A program made the position numbers and the translations under genes. 64,000 nucleotides of DNA from Rhizobiales bacterium GAS188 (GTDB lineage Bacteria > Pseudomonadota > Alphaproteobacteria > Rhizobiales > Beijerinckiaceae). Positions within the stretch are counted from its first letter, which is position 1. Every line of letters begins with the position of its first letter. This document shows positions 8,105 to 17,117 of this stretch, in pieces. The stretch covers positions 2,418,001 to 2,482,000 of the forward strand of contig FNSS01000001.1 in the NCBI GenBank assembly GCA_900104855.1, in the 5' to 3' direction. Below the pieces are notes generated by a model. That model was not told the DNA's origin. It was given only the letters and a program-made list of their open reading frames with translations, and ran no database searches.

Positions 8105-9355
8105 TTGCGTTACTCGATATTTCAGATCCTCGCCCAGGCCCTCAAGGGCAATAGCGGCTGGAAGCCGGTCTGGCGCGAGCCGGAACCCAAGGCCGAATAC
8201 GACGTCGTCATCGTCGGTGGAGGCGGGCACGGCCTGTCGAGCGCCTATTACCTCGCCAAGAATTACGGCCTGACCAATATCGCGGTTGTCGAGCGCGGCT
8301 ATATCGGCTCCGGCAATATCGGGCGCAACACCACCATCATCCGCTCGAATTACGGGGAGCCCGGCAACATCCCCTTCTACGAATGGTCGCTGAAGCTCTG
8401 GGAGGGGCTGGAGCAGGACATCAACTACAACGCCATGGTGAGCCAGCGCGGCGTCCTGAACCTCTATCATTCGGATGCGCAGCGCGACGCCGCCGCCAGG
8501 CGCGGCAATGCCATGCGGCTGCACGGCGTCGATGCGGAGCTGCTCGACGCTGCGCAGGTGCGCAAGCTGGTGCCGAACCTCAATTTCGACAATGCGCGCT
8601 TTCCCATCCATGGTGGCCTGTTCCAGCCGCGCGGCGGCACGGTGCGCCACGACGCCGTCGCCTGGGGCTATGCACGTGCCGCCGACAGCCTCGGCGTCGA
8701 TATCCTGCAGCATCGCGAAGTCACCGGCATCCGTATCGTCAATGGGCGGGTCGCCGGCGTCGAGACCGCCAAGGGCTTCATTCGGGCGAGGAAAGTCGCG
8801 CTCGCCTGCGCCGGACGCTCCTCGCAGGTCGCCGCCATGGCGGGCCTGAGATTGCCGATCGAGAGCCATGTGCTGCAGGCTTTCGTCTCGGAAGGCGTCA
8901 AGCCGCTGCTCAACACGGTGGTCACCTTCGGGGCCGGGCATTTTTATGTCAGCCAGTCGGACAAGGGCGGCCTGGTCTTCGGCGGCAATATCGACGGCTA
9001 CAATTCCTACGCCCAACGCGGCAATCTGCCGGTGATCGAGGAGGTGATGGAGGAGGCGGTCGCGATGTTCCCGGGGCTCGGGCGCCTGCGCGTCCTGCGC
9101 CATTGGGGCGGCGTGATGGACATGTCGATGGACGGCTCGCCGATCATCGACAAGACGCCGATCGAAGGCCTCTATTTGAATTGCGGCTGGTGCATCGGCG
9201 GCTTCAAGGCGACGCCGGCCTCGGGCTGGTGTTTCGCTCATGTGATCGCCGAGGACAAACCGCATCCGGCCGCGGCCGCGATGCGGCTCGACCGCTTCGC
9301 GACCGGCCGGCTGATCAATGAGAGCGGCACCGGCGCTCAACCGAATCTGCATTAG
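8105..9355 (+). CDS. soxB: Sarcosine oxidase beta subunit
   Basis: A 416-residue FAD-dependent beta subunit of heterotetrameric sarcosine oxidase, which oxidatively demethylates sarcosine to glycine with formation of methylene-tetrahydrofolate and hydrogen peroxide. VVIVGGGGHGLSSAYYLAK is the dinucleotide-binding loop, and GSGNIGRNTTIIRSNY and GGVMDMSMDGSPIIDKTP are characteristic SoxB stretches. The N-terminus MRYSIFQILAQALKG is typical only if translation starts at the TTG at 8105, which has a G-rich GGGGTGG about 7 nt upstream. It is followed 11 bp later by soxD. The length agrees with the family. Confidence 0.95.
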   Translation: MRYSIFQILAQALKGNSGWKPVWREPEPKAEYDVVIVGGGGHGLSSAYYLAKNYGLTNIAVVERGYIGSGNIGRNTTIIRSNYGEPGNIPFYEWSLKLWEGLEQDINYNAMVSQRGVLNLYHSDAQRDAAARRGNAMRLHGVDAELLDAAQVRKLVPNLNFDNARFPIHGGLFQPRGGTVRHDAVAWGYARAADSLGVDILQHREVTGIRIVNGRVAGVETAKGFIRARKVALACAGRSSQVAAMAGLRLPIESHVLQAFVSEGVKPLLNTVVTFGAGHFYVSQSDKGGLVFGGNIDGYNSYAQRGNLPVIEEVMEEAVAMFPGLGRLRVLRHWGGVMDMSMDGSPIIDKTPIEGLYLNCGWCIGGFKATPASGWCFAHVIAEDKPHPAAAAMRLDRFATGRLINESGTGAQPNLH

Positions 9356-9366
9356 GGACGAAGCCG

Positions 9367-9648
9367 ATGCGCCTACCCTGCCCTCATTGCGGCGAGCGCG
9401 ACAGCGGCGAATTCGCCTATTACGGCGACGCGACCGTGAAGCGCCCGGACGGCCAGGGCCCGCAGGAGATGCAGGCCTTCATCGACTATGCCTATCCGCG
9501 CGACAATCCGGCCGGCCCGCATCGCGAGCTGTGGTACCATGTGGCCGGCTGCCGCTCCTGGATCATCGTCACGCGCGACACGCGCAGCCATGAGGTCTTC
9601 GGCGCCGAGCCTGCGCGCGGGATCGCCGCCGGAGGCAAGACTTCATGA
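9367..9648 (+). CDS. soxD: Sarcosine oxidase delta subunit
   Basis: A 93-residue small subunit of heterotetrameric sarcosine oxidase. The zinc-binding cysteine pattern is visible in LPCPHCGERDSGEF at the N-terminus and in ELWYHVAGCRSWIIVTRDT further on, matching SoxD proteins. It has no catalytic role but is part of the complex around the alpha subunit. The last codons and stop lie inside the first unit of a perfect 17-bp tandem duplication, so the ancestral protein may have ended at the same TGA with soxA closer behind. Confidence 0.93.
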   Translation: MRLPCPHCGERDSGEFAYYGDATVKRPDGQGPQEMQAFIDYAYPRDNPAGPHRELWYHVAGCRSWIIVTRDTRSHEVFGAEPARGIAAGGKTS

Positions 9649-9669
9649 GGATCAAGACTTCATGAGGAT
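9636..9669. repeat. Perfect 17-bp tandem duplication at the soxD-soxA junction
   Basis: The unit CAAGACTTCATGAGGAT occurs twice in direct succession at 9636-9652 and 9653-9669. Each unit contains the soxD stop (TGA) and a GAGGAT ribosome-binding-like core. The first supplies the real soxD stop; the second supplies the probable ribosome-binding site of soxA, whose ATG is at 9679. Perfect identity suggests a recent slippage event that lengthened the intercistronic gap by 17 bp. Confidence 0.9.
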
Positions 9670-9678
9670 AAAGCCCGC

Positions 9679-12600
9679 ATGACCGCCTCGAGCGACGGTG
9701 TCGAAGAGCAAGCCGCGCAGGCCGACGGCGCGGAGGGGCGCGCGCCCGGCGCCTCTCAGCCGTTCCGGCGCGCCGCTGGCGGACTGATCGACCGCAGCAG
9801 GACCCTCTCTTTCACTTTCGACGGTCGCCGGCTCGGCGGTCATCCGGGCGACACGCTGGCCTCGGCCCTGATCGCCAATGGCGTCAGGCTCGTCGGGCGC
9901 TCGTTCAAATACCACCGGCCGCGCGGCATCCTCTCGGCCGGGCCGGAGGAGCCGAACGCCCTCGTCGAATTGCGCAGCGGCGCCAGGCGCGAGCCCAATA
10001 CGCGAGCGACGCTGGTCGATCTCTATGACGGCCTCGAAGCCAGGAGCCAGAATCGCTGGCCCTCGCTCGCCTTCGACCTGATGGCGGTGAACTCGATCCT
10101 CTCGCCAGTCCTCGGCGCCGGGTTCTACTACAAGACCTTCATGTGGCCTGCCTCCTTCTGGGAGAAGGTCTATGAGCCGCTGATCCGGCGCGCCGCGGGT
10201 CTTGGGCGGGCGCCGGACGGCGTCGACCCCGACCATTACGAGAAGGCGCATGCCTTCTGCGACGTGCTGGTGATCGGCGCCGGGCCGGCCGGCCTGATGG
10301 CGGCGCTCTCCGCGGCGCGCTCGGGCGCGCGCGTCATCCTGTGCGAGGAAGATTCCCGCCTCGGCGGCAGCCTGCTCGGCGAGCGCCGCTCGATCGGCGA
10401 CGAGGCGGGCGCCGGATACGCTGCCCGCATCGAGGCCGAGCTCGCCAGCCTGCCGGATGTCCGCGTGATGCGGCGCACCACGGTGTTCGGCGTCTACGAT
10501 CATGGCGTCTACGGGGCGCTCGAACGGGTCAACGATCATCTCGCCGTGCCGCCACCTTTCGAGCCGCGCCAACGCGCCTGGCGCATCACGGCGAAACGCT
10601 GCGTGCTGGCGGCCGGCGCCATCGAGCGCCCGCTGGTGTTCGGCGACAATGACCGGCCGGGCGTGATGCTGGCCGGCGCGGTGAGACATTATGTCAACCG
10701 CTTCGCCGCCCTGCCGGGACGGCGCGCCGTGGTGTTCGCTAATAATGACGAGGCGGCGCGCAGCATCGCCGATCTTGCGGCTGCCGGCATCGAGGTCGCG
10801 GCGCTGGTCGATCCGCGCCCCGAGATCGCGCCCGCGACGCGCGCGGCCGCGCAATCGGCCGGGGTCGAGATCATCACCGGCGTGGTGAGGCAGGCGCTCG
10901 GGCGTCAAAGCGTGCGCGCCGTCGAGATCGCCGCGGCGGATGGGCGGACGCGACGCATCGCCTGCGATCTCGTCGCCATGTCGGGCGGCTTCAGCCCGAG
11001 CCTGCATCTCTCGACCCATCTCGGTGCGAGGCCCGTCTGGAACGAGACGATCGCGGCCTTCGTTCCGGGCGCGGCCCCGCCCGGGATGGCAGTCGCCGGC
11101 GCCGCCATCGGCCAATTCAGCCTCGCCGACTGCCTCGCGGCCGGCGCGCAAGCCGGAGCGGAAGCTGCGAGCGCCGCAGGCTTCCAGACGCAGGCGACCG
11201 CCATCCCGGGGGTCGAGCCCGAGGCTTTCGGCCTCGTGCCGCTCTGGCGGGTACGCGGGCATAAGGGCAAGGCCTTCATCGATTTCCAGAACGATGTGAG
11301 CGATACCGATGTCGAGCTCGCCGAGCGCGAAGGTTTCCGCTCGGTCGAGCATCTGAAGCGCTACACCACCCTCGGCATGGCGACCGACCAGGGCAAGACC
11401 GCCAATGTCAATGGCCTCGCCCTGATGGCCGAGATCACCGAGCGCGGCATCGCCCAGACCGGCACCACGACCTTCCGCCCGCCTTTCACGCCCGTGACCA
11501 TCGGTGCGCTAGCGGGTCATGCACGTGGCAAGGAGCACCGCCCGACACGATTTGCGCCCTCGCATCGTTGGGCCGCAGAGCAAAGCGCCGTCTTCGTCGA
11601 ATCCGGGCTGTGGCTGCGGGCCCAATATTTCCCAAAACAGGGCGATCGCGGCTGGTTCGACGCCTGCAATCGCGAGGTCAATGCGGTGCGCTCGCGTGTC
11701 GGCCTCTGCGACGTCTCGACTCTCGGCAAGATCGACATCCAAGGCGCCGACGCCGCCGAATTCCTGGAGCGTCTCTACTGCAACAGCTGGAAAAGCCTCG
11801 CGGTCGGCAAGGTGCGCTACGGGCTGATGCTGCGCGAGGACGGCTTCGTCTTCGATGACGGCACCTGCGCTCGGCTCGGCCCGGACCATTATCTGATGAC
11901 CACGACGACCGCCAATGCGGGCGCTGTCATGCAGCATCTCGATTTCTGCCACCAGGTGCTCTGGCCTGGCCTCGATGTCGGCTTCGTCTCGGTGACCGAG
12001 CAATGGGCGCAATATGCGGTCGCCGGGCCGCGCTCGCGCGAGCTGCTGCAGGCGATCATCGATCCCGCGCATGATCTGTCGAACGGCGCCTTCCCCTATA
12101 TGGCGTGCGGTGAGGTGAGCCTGCTCGGCGGCCTTAAGGCGCGGCTGTTCCGCATCTCCTTCTCGGGCGAGCTCGCCTATGAGCTCGGCGTCCCTTGCCG
12201 CTATGGCGACGCGGTGATCCGGGCGCTGATGGAGGCTGGCCGGACCTTCGACGCAGTGCCCTATGGACTCGAAGCCTTGAACGTCATGCGCATCGAGAAG
12301 GGCCATGCGGCGGGCGGCGAACTCAATGGCCATACGACGGCACGCGATCTCGGCCTCAAGCGCATGATGGCGATGGGCAAGGATTTCATCGGCCGCGCCC
12401 TGTCGCAGCGCGAGGCGCTGCTCGAGCCGGACCGGCCTTCGCTCATCGGCTTCAAGCCCGTCGACCCGAGCGCCAGGCTCACGGCGGGCGCGCATTTCAT
12501 CCCGCTCGGCGCAGCGGCGACGGCCGAGAATGACGAGGGCTATATGACCTCGGTCGCCTACTCGCCGACCCTCAACAGCGCGATCGGGCTTGGCCTCCTG

Positions 12601-12726
12601 AAGCGCGGCTCCGAGCGCATCGGCGAGGTGGTGCGCGCCTATGATCCGCTGCGTGGCACCGATGTGCGCGTCGAGATCCGGCCTTGCTGTTTCCTCGATC
12701 CGGAAGGGACAAGGCTCCGTGGCTGA
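9679..12726 (+). CDS. soxA: Sarcosine oxidase alpha subunit
   Basis: A 1015-residue alpha subunit. The N-terminal ferredoxin-like (Fer2_4) segment reads SFTFDGRRLGGHPGDTLASA and FKYHRPRGILSAGPEEPNAL. An FAD/NAD-binding module follows with CDVLVIGAGPAGLMAALSAA near residue 195, and the C-terminal 400 residues form a GcvT-like folate-binding domain (RVGLCDVSTLGKIDIQG, ISFSGELAYELGVP) where methylene-tetrahydrofolate is made. Length and domain order match the family. The GAGGAT at 9665-9670 is the probable ribosome-binding site. The stop overlaps the soxG GTG start by 8 bp. Long antisense frames here are codon-bias shadows. Confidence 0.95.
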   Translation: MTASSDGVEEQAAQADGAEGRAPGASQPFRRAAGGLIDRSRTLSFTFDGRRLGGHPGDTLASALIANGVRLVGRSFKYHRPRGILSAGPEEPNALVELRSGARREPNTRATLVDLYDGLEARSQNRWPSLAFDLMAVNSILSPVLGAGFYYKTFMWPASFWEKVYEPLIRRAAGLGRAPDGVDPDHYEKAHAFCDVLVIGAGPAGLMAALSAARSGARVILCEEDSRLGGSLLGERRSIGDEAGAGYAARIEAELASLPDVRVMRRTTVFGVYDHGVYGALERVNDHLAVPPPFEPRQRAWRITAKRCVLAAGAIERPLVFGDNDRPGVMLAGAVRHYVNRFAALPGRRAVVFANNDEAARSIADLAAAGIEVAALVDPRPEIAPATRAAAQSAGVEIITGVVRQALGRQSVRAVEIAAADGRTRRIACDLVAMSGGFSPSLHLSTHLGARPVWNETIAAFVPGAAPPGMAVAGAAIGQFSLADCLAAGAQAGAEAASAAGFQTQATAIPGVEPEAFGLVPLWRVRGHKGKAFIDFQNDVSDTDVELAEREGFRSVEHLKRYTTLGMATDQGKTANVNGLALMAEITERGIAQTGTTTFRPPFTPVTIGALAGHARGKEHRPTRFAPSHRWAAEQSAVFVESGLWLRAQYFPKQGDRGWFDACNREVNAVRSRVGLCDVSTLGKIDIQGADAAEFLERLYCNSWKSLAVGKVRYGLMLREDGFVFDDGTCARLGPDHYLMTTTTANAGAVMQHLDFCHQVLWPGLDVGFVSVTEQWAQYAVAGPRSRELLQAIIDPAHDLSNGAFPYMACGEVSLLGGLKARLFRISFSGELAYELGVPCRYGDAVIRALMEAGRTFDAVPYGLEALNVMRIEKGHAAGGELNGHTTARDLGLKRMMAMGKDFIGRALSQREALLEPDRPSLIGFKPVDPSARLTAGAHFIPLGAAATAENDEGYMTSVAYSPTLNSAIGLGLLKRGSERIGEVVRAYDPLRGTDVRVEIRPCCFLDPEGTRLRG

Positions 12727-13360
12727 TCTCTCCGTGGCTCCCTTGGCGCTCGCTCCACGCTCGGCGCTCGCCGACATCCTGGTTCTCGGCCGGCATGGCC
12801 GATCGGATGGACCACCCGGCATTATCGTCAGCGAGCGCGGCGCTCTGTGCCTTGCGAGCCTCATCACCCGCAAGGGGCAGGCGGACACGCTGGCCGCCCT
12901 GATGAAGAGCGCCTATGGGCTCGATCTGCCCACTGCCGGACGCTCGACCGGCGGGTTGATGCCGGATGGCCGCTCCATCCGCTTCCTTTCGGCCGGTCCT
13001 GGTCAATTCCTGGCGATCGCGGAAGGCGCGGCGGATTTCGCAACCGAGCTGATGACGACGCTCGGCCGGCGCGCCATGATCGCCGATCAGGGCGATGGGC
13101 GCTGCGTGCTGCGCGTCGGCGGCCCGAAGGCGCGCAACGTGCTCGCCAAGGGCTTCACGATCGACCTGCATCCGCGTGTCTTCAAGCCTGGCGACACCGC
13201 ACTCACCCAGGCAGCCCATATCGGCGTCCAGCTCTGGCAGCTCGACGCGGCGCCGACTTATGAGATCGCCTTCTTCCGCTCGCTCGCCGCAAGCTTCTGG
13301 TCATGGCTCACCGCGTCCGCGGCGGAGTTCGGCTACGAGGTCGTGCCGGACAAATCGTAG
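12719..13360 (+). CDS. soxG: Sarcosine oxidase gamma subunit
   Basis: A 213-residue gamma subunit of sarcosine oxidase, GcvT-related but non-catalytic. Typical features are RFLSAGPGQFLAIAEGA, VLRVGGPKARNVLAKGFTID and AAHIGVQLWQLDAAPTYEIA. The GTG at 12719 was chosen because GGAAGGGA lies about 10 nt upstream and the overlap with the soxA stop (GTGGCTGA) gives translational coupling; a longer frame to 12641 would run deep into soxA. It is the last gene of soxBDAG. Folate genes often found with such clusters (glyA, purU, folD) are absent here. Confidence 0.93.
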   Translation: MADLSVAPLALAPRSALADILVLGRHGRSDGPPGIIVSERGALCLASLITRKGQADTLAALMKSAYGLDLPTAGRSTGGLMPDGRSIRFLSAGPGQFLAIAEGAADFATELMTTLGRRAMIADQGDGRCVLRVGGPKARNVLAKGFTIDLHPRVFKPGDTALTQAAHIGVQLWQLDAAPTYEIAFFRSLAASFWSWLTASAAEFGYEVVPDKS

Positions 13361-13408
13361 GCGAGGAGCAGGTGGCCGAAGTCCCAGCATCGCGAGCAAG
13401 GTCCAACT

Positions 13409-14251
13409 ATGCAGAAGCGAGCGAGCCTGACCGCCGGCCACGTCGCCAGGTTGCGGGCGGCCCATCAGCTTCTCGAGGATGGGGCGATCTTTAGCGACCC
13501 TTTGGCGGTCCCGATCCTGGGAGAGAGCGCCGATGCCATTTGCCGAGAGGTGAGCGAACGACCGGAGCTGCGCGCCTTACGCTTGTTCGTGGCAGTCCGC
13601 AGCCGCTTCGCGGAGGACAGCTTGGCGGGGGCCGTCGAGCGCGGCGTGCGCCAAGCGGTGATATTGGGTGCAGGTCTCGACACTTTCGGCCTGCGCAACC
13701 CGCATGCCGATAATGGGCTGCGCGTGATCGAGGTCGACCATCCGGCGACTCAAGCATGGAAGCGCGAGCGGCTCGACAAGGCAAAGCTGAGCGTGCCCGA
13801 GGCATTGAGCTTCGCGAGCGTCGATTTCGAGCGCCAGGCGCTGTTCGATGGCTTGTGCGGAGCCGGCTTCAAGCGAGAACTGCCCGCCTTCTTCATGTGG
13901 CTCGGTGTCGTGCCCTATCTGTCTCGAGACGCCGTCTTCGCGACGCTGTATTCGATCTCGGCCCTGGCGGATGTCGAGGTCGTGTTCGACTATGCGGAAC
14001 CCGCCGAGGCCTATCCGGCCGCCCGTCGTGCCGGCTTCGAGGCGATGGCGGCGCGCGTTGCGGCTCTCGGCGAACCCTGGCTGAGCTTCTTCGACCCCGC
14101 CAAGTTGCGCAGTGAACTCGCTCCCCTCGGCTTTTCGGAGATCGAGGATCTGGATCCACGCGAGATCGCCATCCGCTATTTCGGAGAGCTCGTGCCTCCG
14201 GTGAACACGGCAGGCCCCCATGTGATCCGGGTGCGCAAGCCGGCGAGCTGA
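13409..14251 (+). CDS. Class I SAM-dependent methyltransferase (LCM/TIGR00027-like)
   Basis: A 280-residue methyltransferase of the leucine carboxyl methyltransferase-like family, many members of which act on polyketides or unknown small molecules. The SAM-binding loop is AVILGAGLDTFGLR near residue 88, with the acidic ribose-binding region LRVIEVDHPATQAWKRERL after it and LPAFFMWLGVVPYLSRDAV as the family-specific segment. AAGG lies before the ATG. It stands alone between soxG and a TA pair. The substrate cannot be predicted. Confidence 0.85.
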   Translation: MQKRASLTAGHVARLRAAHQLLEDGAIFSDPLAVPILGESADAICREVSERPELRALRLFVAVRSRFAEDSLAGAVERGVRQAVILGAGLDTFGLRNPHADNGLRVIEVDHPATQAWKRERLDKAKLSVPEALSFASVDFERQALFDGLCGAGFKRELPAFFMWLGVVPYLSRDAVFATLYSISALADVEVVFDYAEPAEAYPAARRAGFEAMAARVAALGEPWLSFFDPAKLRSELAPLGFSEIEDLDPREIAIRYFGELVPPVNTAGPHVIRVRKPAS

Positions 14252-14369
14252 GTTCGCGTCACGATGGTGCGCGCCGCGGCTAAGACGGCGCGAACGCCGA
14301 AATGTGATAGCGCCGGGAAACGCGTTGGGGAGCTTGCAGTCCTCTCGATGGTATCGTATATGACACTAC

Positions 14370-14696
14370 ATGAACGTCGAAGTCTATGAAGACGAAGGAG
14401 GCGCTCGCCCATTCGATAGATGGTTCGACCAGCTGCCGGCCGCGCACGCCGCGAAGGTGACAACGGCCGTAGCACGCCTCGGCGGCGGGAGCCGATCTGG
14501 ACTGAAATCCGTCGGCGAGGGTGTGTCGGAGTGGCGGATCGATTGGGGCCCCGGCATCCGTATCTATCTGGCCTTCGACGGAGCCAGGCTAATCATCCTG
14601 CTCGGAGGTGGAACGAAGAGCCGTCAGCAGACCGATATCGCCGAGGCCCATTTGCGCTGGGCCGATTACAGGCGACGCAAGAAAGCGAAGGAGTGA
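14370..14696 (+). CDS. RelE/ParE-superfamily (HigB-like) toxin
   Basis: A 108-residue toxin-like protein of the addiction-module killer type, expected to act as a ribosome-dependent mRNA endonuclease. Recognisable stretches are FDRWFDQLPAAHAAKVTTAV, LKSVGEGVSEWRIDWGPGIR and IYLAFDGARLIILLGGGTK. Toxin precedes antitoxin, the order usual for HigBA-like pairs; the antitoxin starts 5 bp after its stop. An AT-rich TATCGTATATGAC just upstream of the start could carry the promoter. It is the first of three TA modules in the window. Confidence 0.88.
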   Translation: MNVEVYEDEGGARPFDRWFDQLPAAHAAKVTTAVARLGGGSRSGLKSVGEGVSEWRIDWGPGIRIYLAFDGARLIILLGGGTKSRQQTDIAEAHLRWADYRRRKKAKE

Positions 14697-14701
14697 CGAC
14701 G

Positions 14702-15028
14702 ATGGCATTGTCGCGAAGTTTCAAGGAGACCGTGAAGGCGCGCGCCGAGCGCGATCCGGAGTTTCGGGCCGCACTTCTGGGCGAGGCCGTCGGGGCATTT
14801 GCCGCTGGTGATGCTGATACTGGGAAGGCCCTGATGCGCGACTACATCAACGCGACCGTTGGGTTCGACCAACTGGGAGAGGCCGTCTCAATCGACCCGA
14901 AAAACCTTATGCGCATGTTTGGGCCGCGAGGTAATCCACGCCTGACGAATCTCTCTGCAGTCCTGCGCGAACTCAACCGTCGCGAGTCGATCCATTTCAA
15001 GGTCGAGCCGGAGCAGCTTGCGAGGTGA
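14702..15028 (+). CDS. HigA-like antitoxin / DNA-binding protein
   Basis: A 108-residue partner of the upstream toxin. It begins MALSRSFKETVKARAERDPE, has the residue pattern ALMRDYINATVGFDQLG, and ends with a helix-turn-helix-like SIDPKNLMRMFGPRGNPRLT followed by LSAVLRELNR, as in addiction-module antidote proteins that neutralise the toxin and repress their own promoter. The ATG at 14702 follows GGAGTGACG at short spacing and gives the family length; a much longer upstream frame runs antiphase through the toxin gene and is rejected. Confidence 0.88.
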   Translation: MALSRSFKETVKARAERDPEFRAALLGEAVGAFAAGDADTGKALMRDYINATVGFDQLGEAVSIDPKNLMRMFGPRGNPRLTNLSAVLRELNRRESIHFKVEPEQLAR

Positions 15029-15073
15029 TCGCGTCAGTCGCCTGCTCTGCCGTTCTGATCTTGTCTTGGCCCA

Positions 15074-16072
15074 TCAGGACAACGCCGCGGCGAGCCGTTG
15101 CCAATCCGCTTCCCGTCCCGGAAGGCCGAAGCGTAGCCACTCCAGACGCGCCGGAAAGGGACGCACCAGGATGCCGGCCTGCCCCAACCGCTCGAACCAG
15201 GCGCCGGCGTCGGGCGACGTAGCAAGCCGGAACAGCGGCGTTCCGCCCAGGACCGCAAGTCCGGCCTCTCGAAGCAGGGTGTCGAGCCGCGCCGCATCCT
15301 GCGTCAGGCGCGCGACCGCTGCGCTGCGCCAAGGCAGATCCGCATAGGCCCGGCGGCCGATCTCGATCGCGGCCCCCGACACCGCCCAGGGGCCGACGGC
15401 ACGGCGGATGACGGCCGCAAGCGCGGGCGAAGCGACCGCGAAGCCGAGCCGCAAGCCGGCGAGCCCATAGAGCTTGCCGAAGGAGCGCAACAGCACGGTA
15501 TGCTCCGACGGCAGCGCCGGTGCGAGGCTGTGCGCCACGGGTTCGGCATCCATGAAGGCTTCGTCGACGATCAGCGTCCCGCCCCTGCGGGCGAGCCGTG
15601 CCGCGAGCTCGATCAGCGCCTGGCGCGGCACGAGCCGCCCGTCCGGATTGTTGGGGTTCACCACCACCGCGATATCGGCCTCGCCGAGCTTGTCGAGCGT
15701 CTCCACCGTCTCGATCGTTTCGACTTGGGCTCCGGCGGCCCGCCAGCAAGCCTCGTGCTCCGCATAGGTCAGCCCCAATATGGCGCCATGCTTGCCAGGC
15801 AGGAGGCGCGGCAGGAGCTGGATCAGCGCCTGCGCGCCCGGTGTCGCGACCACGCTTGCGGCATCGGGCGCCCCATAGGCCTCCGCGGCCGCGGCTTCGA
15901 GCGAGCGGATCGCAGCGGGCTCGGGGAGGCGCGTCCAGGCCTCGGGCGAAATCTCACCAGGCGCATAGGCGAGCGGATTGATCCCGGTCGACAGATCGAG
16001 CCAGGGCGAGGGCGCCTGCGGAAAGCGCAGCCTTGCGGCGGCGATGTTGCCCCCATGATAGACTTCCCCCAT
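15074..16072 (-). CDS. cobC: L-threonine-O-3-phosphate decarboxylase CobC
   Basis: A 332-residue PLP enzyme that makes (R)-1-amino-2-propanol phosphate for the nucleotide loop of cobalamin. EVYHGGNIAAARLRFP and WLDLSTGINPLAY are characteristic of CobC (the CobD of Salmonella). VVVNPNNPDGRLVPRQ and the PLP-lysine region VLLRSFGKLYGLAGLRLGF are present. The start at 16072 (MGEVYHGG) gives family length; in-frame starts up to 16183 would add a repetitive tail coded by 18-bp repeats. GGGAGAAG lies 8 nt upstream. It is divergent from cbiB. Confidence 0.92.
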   Translation of the reverse strand: MGEVYHGGNIAAARLRFPQAPSPWLDLSTGINPLAYAPGEISPEAWTRLPEPAAIRSLEAAAAEAYGAPDAASVVATPGAQALIQLLPRLLPGKHGAILGLTYAEHEACWRAAGAQVETIETVETLDKLGEADIAVVVNPNNPDGRLVPRQALIELAARLARRGGTLIVDEAFMDAEPVAHSLAPALPSEHTVLLRSFGKLYGLAGLRLGFAVASPALAAVIRRAVGPWAVSGAAIEIGRRAYADLPWRSAAVARLTQDAARLDTLLREAGLAVLGGTPLFRLATSPDAGAWFERLGQAGILVRPFPARLEWLRFGLPGREADWQRLAAALS

Positions 16073-16121
16073 CCGCGATTCTTCTCCCGTCCGTGATTCC
16101 TCTCCCGTCCGCGATTTTTGG
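16068..16121. repeat. Three 18-bp tandem repeats at the cobC 5' end
   Basis: Three consecutive 18-bp units (16068-16085, 16086-16103, 16104-16121), each close to CCCGTCCGCGATTCCTCT, occupy the gap between the divergent cobC and cbiB genes. On the cobC strand each carries GGACGGGAGA, so the array multiplies a ribosome-binding-like core directly before the chosen start. If an upstream start were used they would encode repeated SRTGEE. Confidence 0.8.
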
Positions 16122-16139
16122 CCGGAGCCCGCTGCACCC

Positions 16140-17117
16140 ATGGATCTCGCCTTCACGTGTTCACTCGCGGTCCTCGCTCTCATCGTCGAGGCCTATGCCG
16201 GATATTCGCAAGCTCTCTATCGCCTGTTCGGCCATCCGGTCACCTGGATCGGCAGGCTGATCTCCCTTCTCGACCGCTTTCTCAACCATGAGAGCGAGGC
16301 TGCCGAGGCTCGACGCGTCGCCGGCATCGCGGCGCTGGCGCTGACGCTCGCAGCCGCGGTCGGCGTGAGCGCCTTCGTGGGCACGCTCCTGCCGGAGGGG
16401 CTGATCGGCACCATCGGGCTCGCCCTCCTCTCCTCGACATTGCTCGCCCAGAGGAGTCTCGCCCAGCATGTGGGCGCGGTCGCCGCGGCGCTCGAGCGTG
16501 GACTCGCGGAAGGTCGCCAGGCGGTCGCCGAGATTGTCGGGCGCGATCCCGCCGCCCTCGACGAAGCGGGCGTGGCGCGCGCCGCGATCGAGAGCCTCGC
16601 CGAGAATTTCTCCGACGGCGTGGTGGCTCCCGCCTTCTGGATCGCGCTCTTCGGCCTGTCGGGCGGAGCGGCCTATAAGGCGGCAAACACCGCCGACAGC
16701 ATGATCGGTCATCGCACGCCGCGTCATGCGGATTTCGGCTGGGCTGCGGCCCGCTTCGACGATTTCGTCAATCTCCCGGCTTCGCGGCTCGCTGCGGCCT
16801 TCATCTGCCTTGCGGCCTTCATCCTGCCGGGCGCCTCCGGGACAGGCGCGGTGCGCGCCACGCGGCGCGATGCCGGACGCCATCGCTCGCCCAATGCCGG
16901 CTGGCCGGAAGCCGCAATGGCCGGCGCGCTCGGACTCAAGCTCGCGGGACCGCGCATCTATGGCGGCGTCATGGTCGACGACGCCTATATGGGCGAGGGA
17001 CGCAGCGAGGCGACGGCGTCCGATATTCGGCGGGGCCTTCGCCTCTATCGCCTCGCCTGCGCGCTGCAGATCCTCGCCTATGGGCTCCTCGCCGTGCTGC
17101 TCATCGTGCCAGGCTGA
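16140..17117 (+). CDS. cbiB: Adenosylcobinamide-phosphate synthase CbiB/CobD
   Basis: A 325-residue polytopic membrane protein that joins adenosylcobyric acid to aminopropanol (phosphate). It shows several hydrophobic segments ([57 protein letters not shown]) and family motifs [36 protein letters not shown] and [20 protein letters not shown]. In many alphaproteobacteria this gene is called cobD. Its ATG is within the CATG opposite the cobC leader, and its 3' end overlaps the convergent cobQ by 17 bp. Confidence 0.94.
   Translation: MDLAFTCSLAVLALIVEAYAGYSQALYRLFGHPVTWIGRLISLLDRFLNHESEAAEARRVAGIAALALTLAAAVGVSAFVGTLLPEGLIGTIGLALLSSTLLAQRSLAQHVGAVAAALERGLAEGRQAVAEIVGRDPAALDEAGVARAAIESLAENFSDGVVAPAFWIALFGLSGGAAYKAANTADSMIGHRTPRHADFGWAAARFDDFVNLPASRLAAAFICLAAFILPGASGTGAVRATRRDAGRHRSPNAGWPEAAMAGALGLKLAGPRIYGGVMVDDAYMGEGRSEATASDIRRGLRLYRLACALQILAYGLLAVLLIVPG

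Noticed and set aside
9652-12888. Antisense frames of 566 and 459 codons across soxA
   Set aside because: Shadows of soxA; compositional translations and no ribosome-binding site or family match.
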